A stretch of 64,000 bases of DNA. Source: JABSSA01 sp039960995 (GTDB taxonomy: Bacteria; Pseudomonadota; Alphaproteobacteria; Rhodobacterales; Rhodobacteraceae). The translations under genes were made by a program, and so were the position numbers. The notes below the pieces were generated by a model. It was not told where the DNA came from. It did no database searches and was given only the letters and a program-made list of their open reading frames with translations. The stretch covers positions 62,001-126,000 of the forward strand of contig JBDVKF010000006.1 in NCBI GenBank assembly GCA_039960995.1. Reading direction: 5' to 3'. Positions 63,274-64,000 of the stretch are shown piece by piece. Every line of letters begins with the position of its first letter. The first letter of the stretch is position 1.

Positions 63274-64000
63274 CTAACGACGTCCCAACATCGCCAAACG
63301 GATAAGAGCGCGTTCGACCAAGGCCATTGAGGGCGCTGTCGCACCTGCCGACCGCAAAGAAAGATCCGTGTCTGTTAGCACGCCAAGCGCCGTTTCCAGC
63401 TTAGACGGTCCCCAACGCTTTGCTTGTGCCAGCATGCGATCACGGTTTGGCCCCCAGATTTGAGGCCGCCCGGTTGTATCGACTGCGGCGCGATGCAGTG
63501 TTCGAAAATGACGCATGGCGCCAATGCACAACGTTGTCGGATTGGCCCCTTGTGCGGCAAGCCGTTGCATGACCGGCCCAATGCGCTGTGCATCGCCATC
63601 GGCCACAACCATCAGAACGTCATCCACTTCGGCTTCGACGGATGTTGGCGCGCAAGCGGCGATATCTTCGCCGTTGATGGGTGTATCGTCGCCCCGTTTG
63701 TATAGTGACAGTTTTTCTAGGGTTTGACGAAAGTCACCGGGTTCAAGTGCGCGCGCAAGATCCATCAATTGTGTCATGGCATCGCCTGATGGCGTGCTAA
63801 TACCCGAGGATTGAAGCGCTTGTTCAATTTCTGCGCGACCAGGTGGGTCGTTGTAAATGGCGACGGCATACGCCTGCTTGTGTGCCTCGAACGCTTTTCG
63901 CAGTTTGGAGGTGGGTTTCAATTGCCTGGCCGTTACCACGATCTGAGCGTCACCCTCGCTCCATTCAGAAAGCGCGTTCAGAACAACATCGCCAAGCTGG
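63274..64000 (-). CDS. holA: DNA polymerase III subunit delta, 5' end outside the window
   Basis: At least 242 residues of HolA, the clamp-loader subunit that opens the beta clamp. The frame is open to the window edge, reading QLGDVVLNALSEWSEGDAQ before VVTARQLKPTSKLRKAFEAHK, so the start lies beyond position 64000 and a full gene of about 340 codons is expected. Later blocks fit HolA domain II/III: LMDLARALEPGDFRQTLEKLSLYKRGDDTPINGEDI, HFRTLHRAAVDTTGRPQIWG and ALIRLAMLGRR at the end. The aminotransferase gene follows downstream after 63 bases. Confidence 0.87.
   Translation of the reverse strand, partial: QLGDVVLNALSEWSEGDAQIVVTARQLKPTSKLRKAFEAHKQAYAVAIYNDPPGRAEIEQALQSSGISTPSGDAMTQLMDLARALEPGDFRQTLEKLSLYKRGDDTPINGEDIAACAPTSVEAEVDDVLMVVADGDAQRIGPVMQRLAAQGANPTTLCIGAMRHFRTLHRAAVDTTGRPQIWGPNRDRMLAQAKRWGPSKLETALGVLTDTDLSLRSAGATAPSMALVERALIRLAMLGRR

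Overview
The window looks like a chromosomal segment of a marine alphaproteobacterium of the Rhodobacteraceae (Roseobacter group). Supporting signs are several protein families I know mainly from that group (DUF2125, DUF1523, DUF4170, DUF6638, a GT14-type glycosyltransferase with a roseobacter-type C-terminal domain, the 59-residue zf-CHCC protein), a perfect alphaproteobacterial LexA box (GTTC-N7-GTTC) before dnaE2, and RTX-type secreted proteins. I found no rRNA or tRNA genes, no insertion sequences, no phage structural genes apart from one DUF2793 tail-fibre-like gene, and no CRISPR array.

Layout. 1-3.1 kb: SOS-controlled error-prone polymerase dnaE2, whose frame stops at a TAG before the C-terminal OB domain. 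3.1-18.2 kb: mostly housekeeping genes: GFA protein, glutathione S-transferase, HI0933-like flavoprotein, MscS channel, enoyl-CoA hydratase, DUF2125, pmbA, inositol-phosphatase-like gene, DUF4170, a divergent WaaA-like protein coupled to lpxK, dsbA-like, DUF721, mutY, alkB and a sulfotransferase. 18.3-19.9 kb: a GT14-type glycosyltransferase split by one in-frame TGA. 19.9-27.0 kb: a tightly packed eight-gene operon of unknown function built around an AAA+ ATPase, a long coiled-coil protein and several small membrane proteins. 27.2-35.9 kb: hydrolases, gabD, a threonine-dehydratase-like gene, zf-CHCC, DUF2459, polA and a YjbR protein.

35.9-61.2 kb is a surface-polysaccharide and secreted-protein region. 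It holds rfbD-rfbA (dTDP-rhamnose), a GlfT-like GT2, ABC capsule-export genes (kpsM on one strand, kpsE-kpsT on the other), DUF2793, a GT4, a glf gene coupled to a 1849-residue multi-domain glycosyltransferase, an RTX beta-propeller protein, two sulfotransferases, a 1067-residue glycosyltransferase and an RTX M10 metalloprotease. Read together, these suggest a sulfated glycan containing galactofuranose and rhamnose, exported by an ABC system. rfbB, rfbC, kpsC/S/D and a type I secretion transporter are not in the window. The last 2 kb hold a class III aminotransferase and the start-truncated holA.

The observations I rate most worth following are: (1) galectin-like segments inside the two very large glycosyltransferases; (2) the uncharacterised AAA+ operon; (3) the nonsense-split GT14 gene and the TAG in dnaE2; (4) a 7-bp tandem repeat in the 3' end of the RTX gene that could switch its secretion tail on and off; (5) a WaaA homologue next to lpxK that seems to lack the catalytic motifs of the family.
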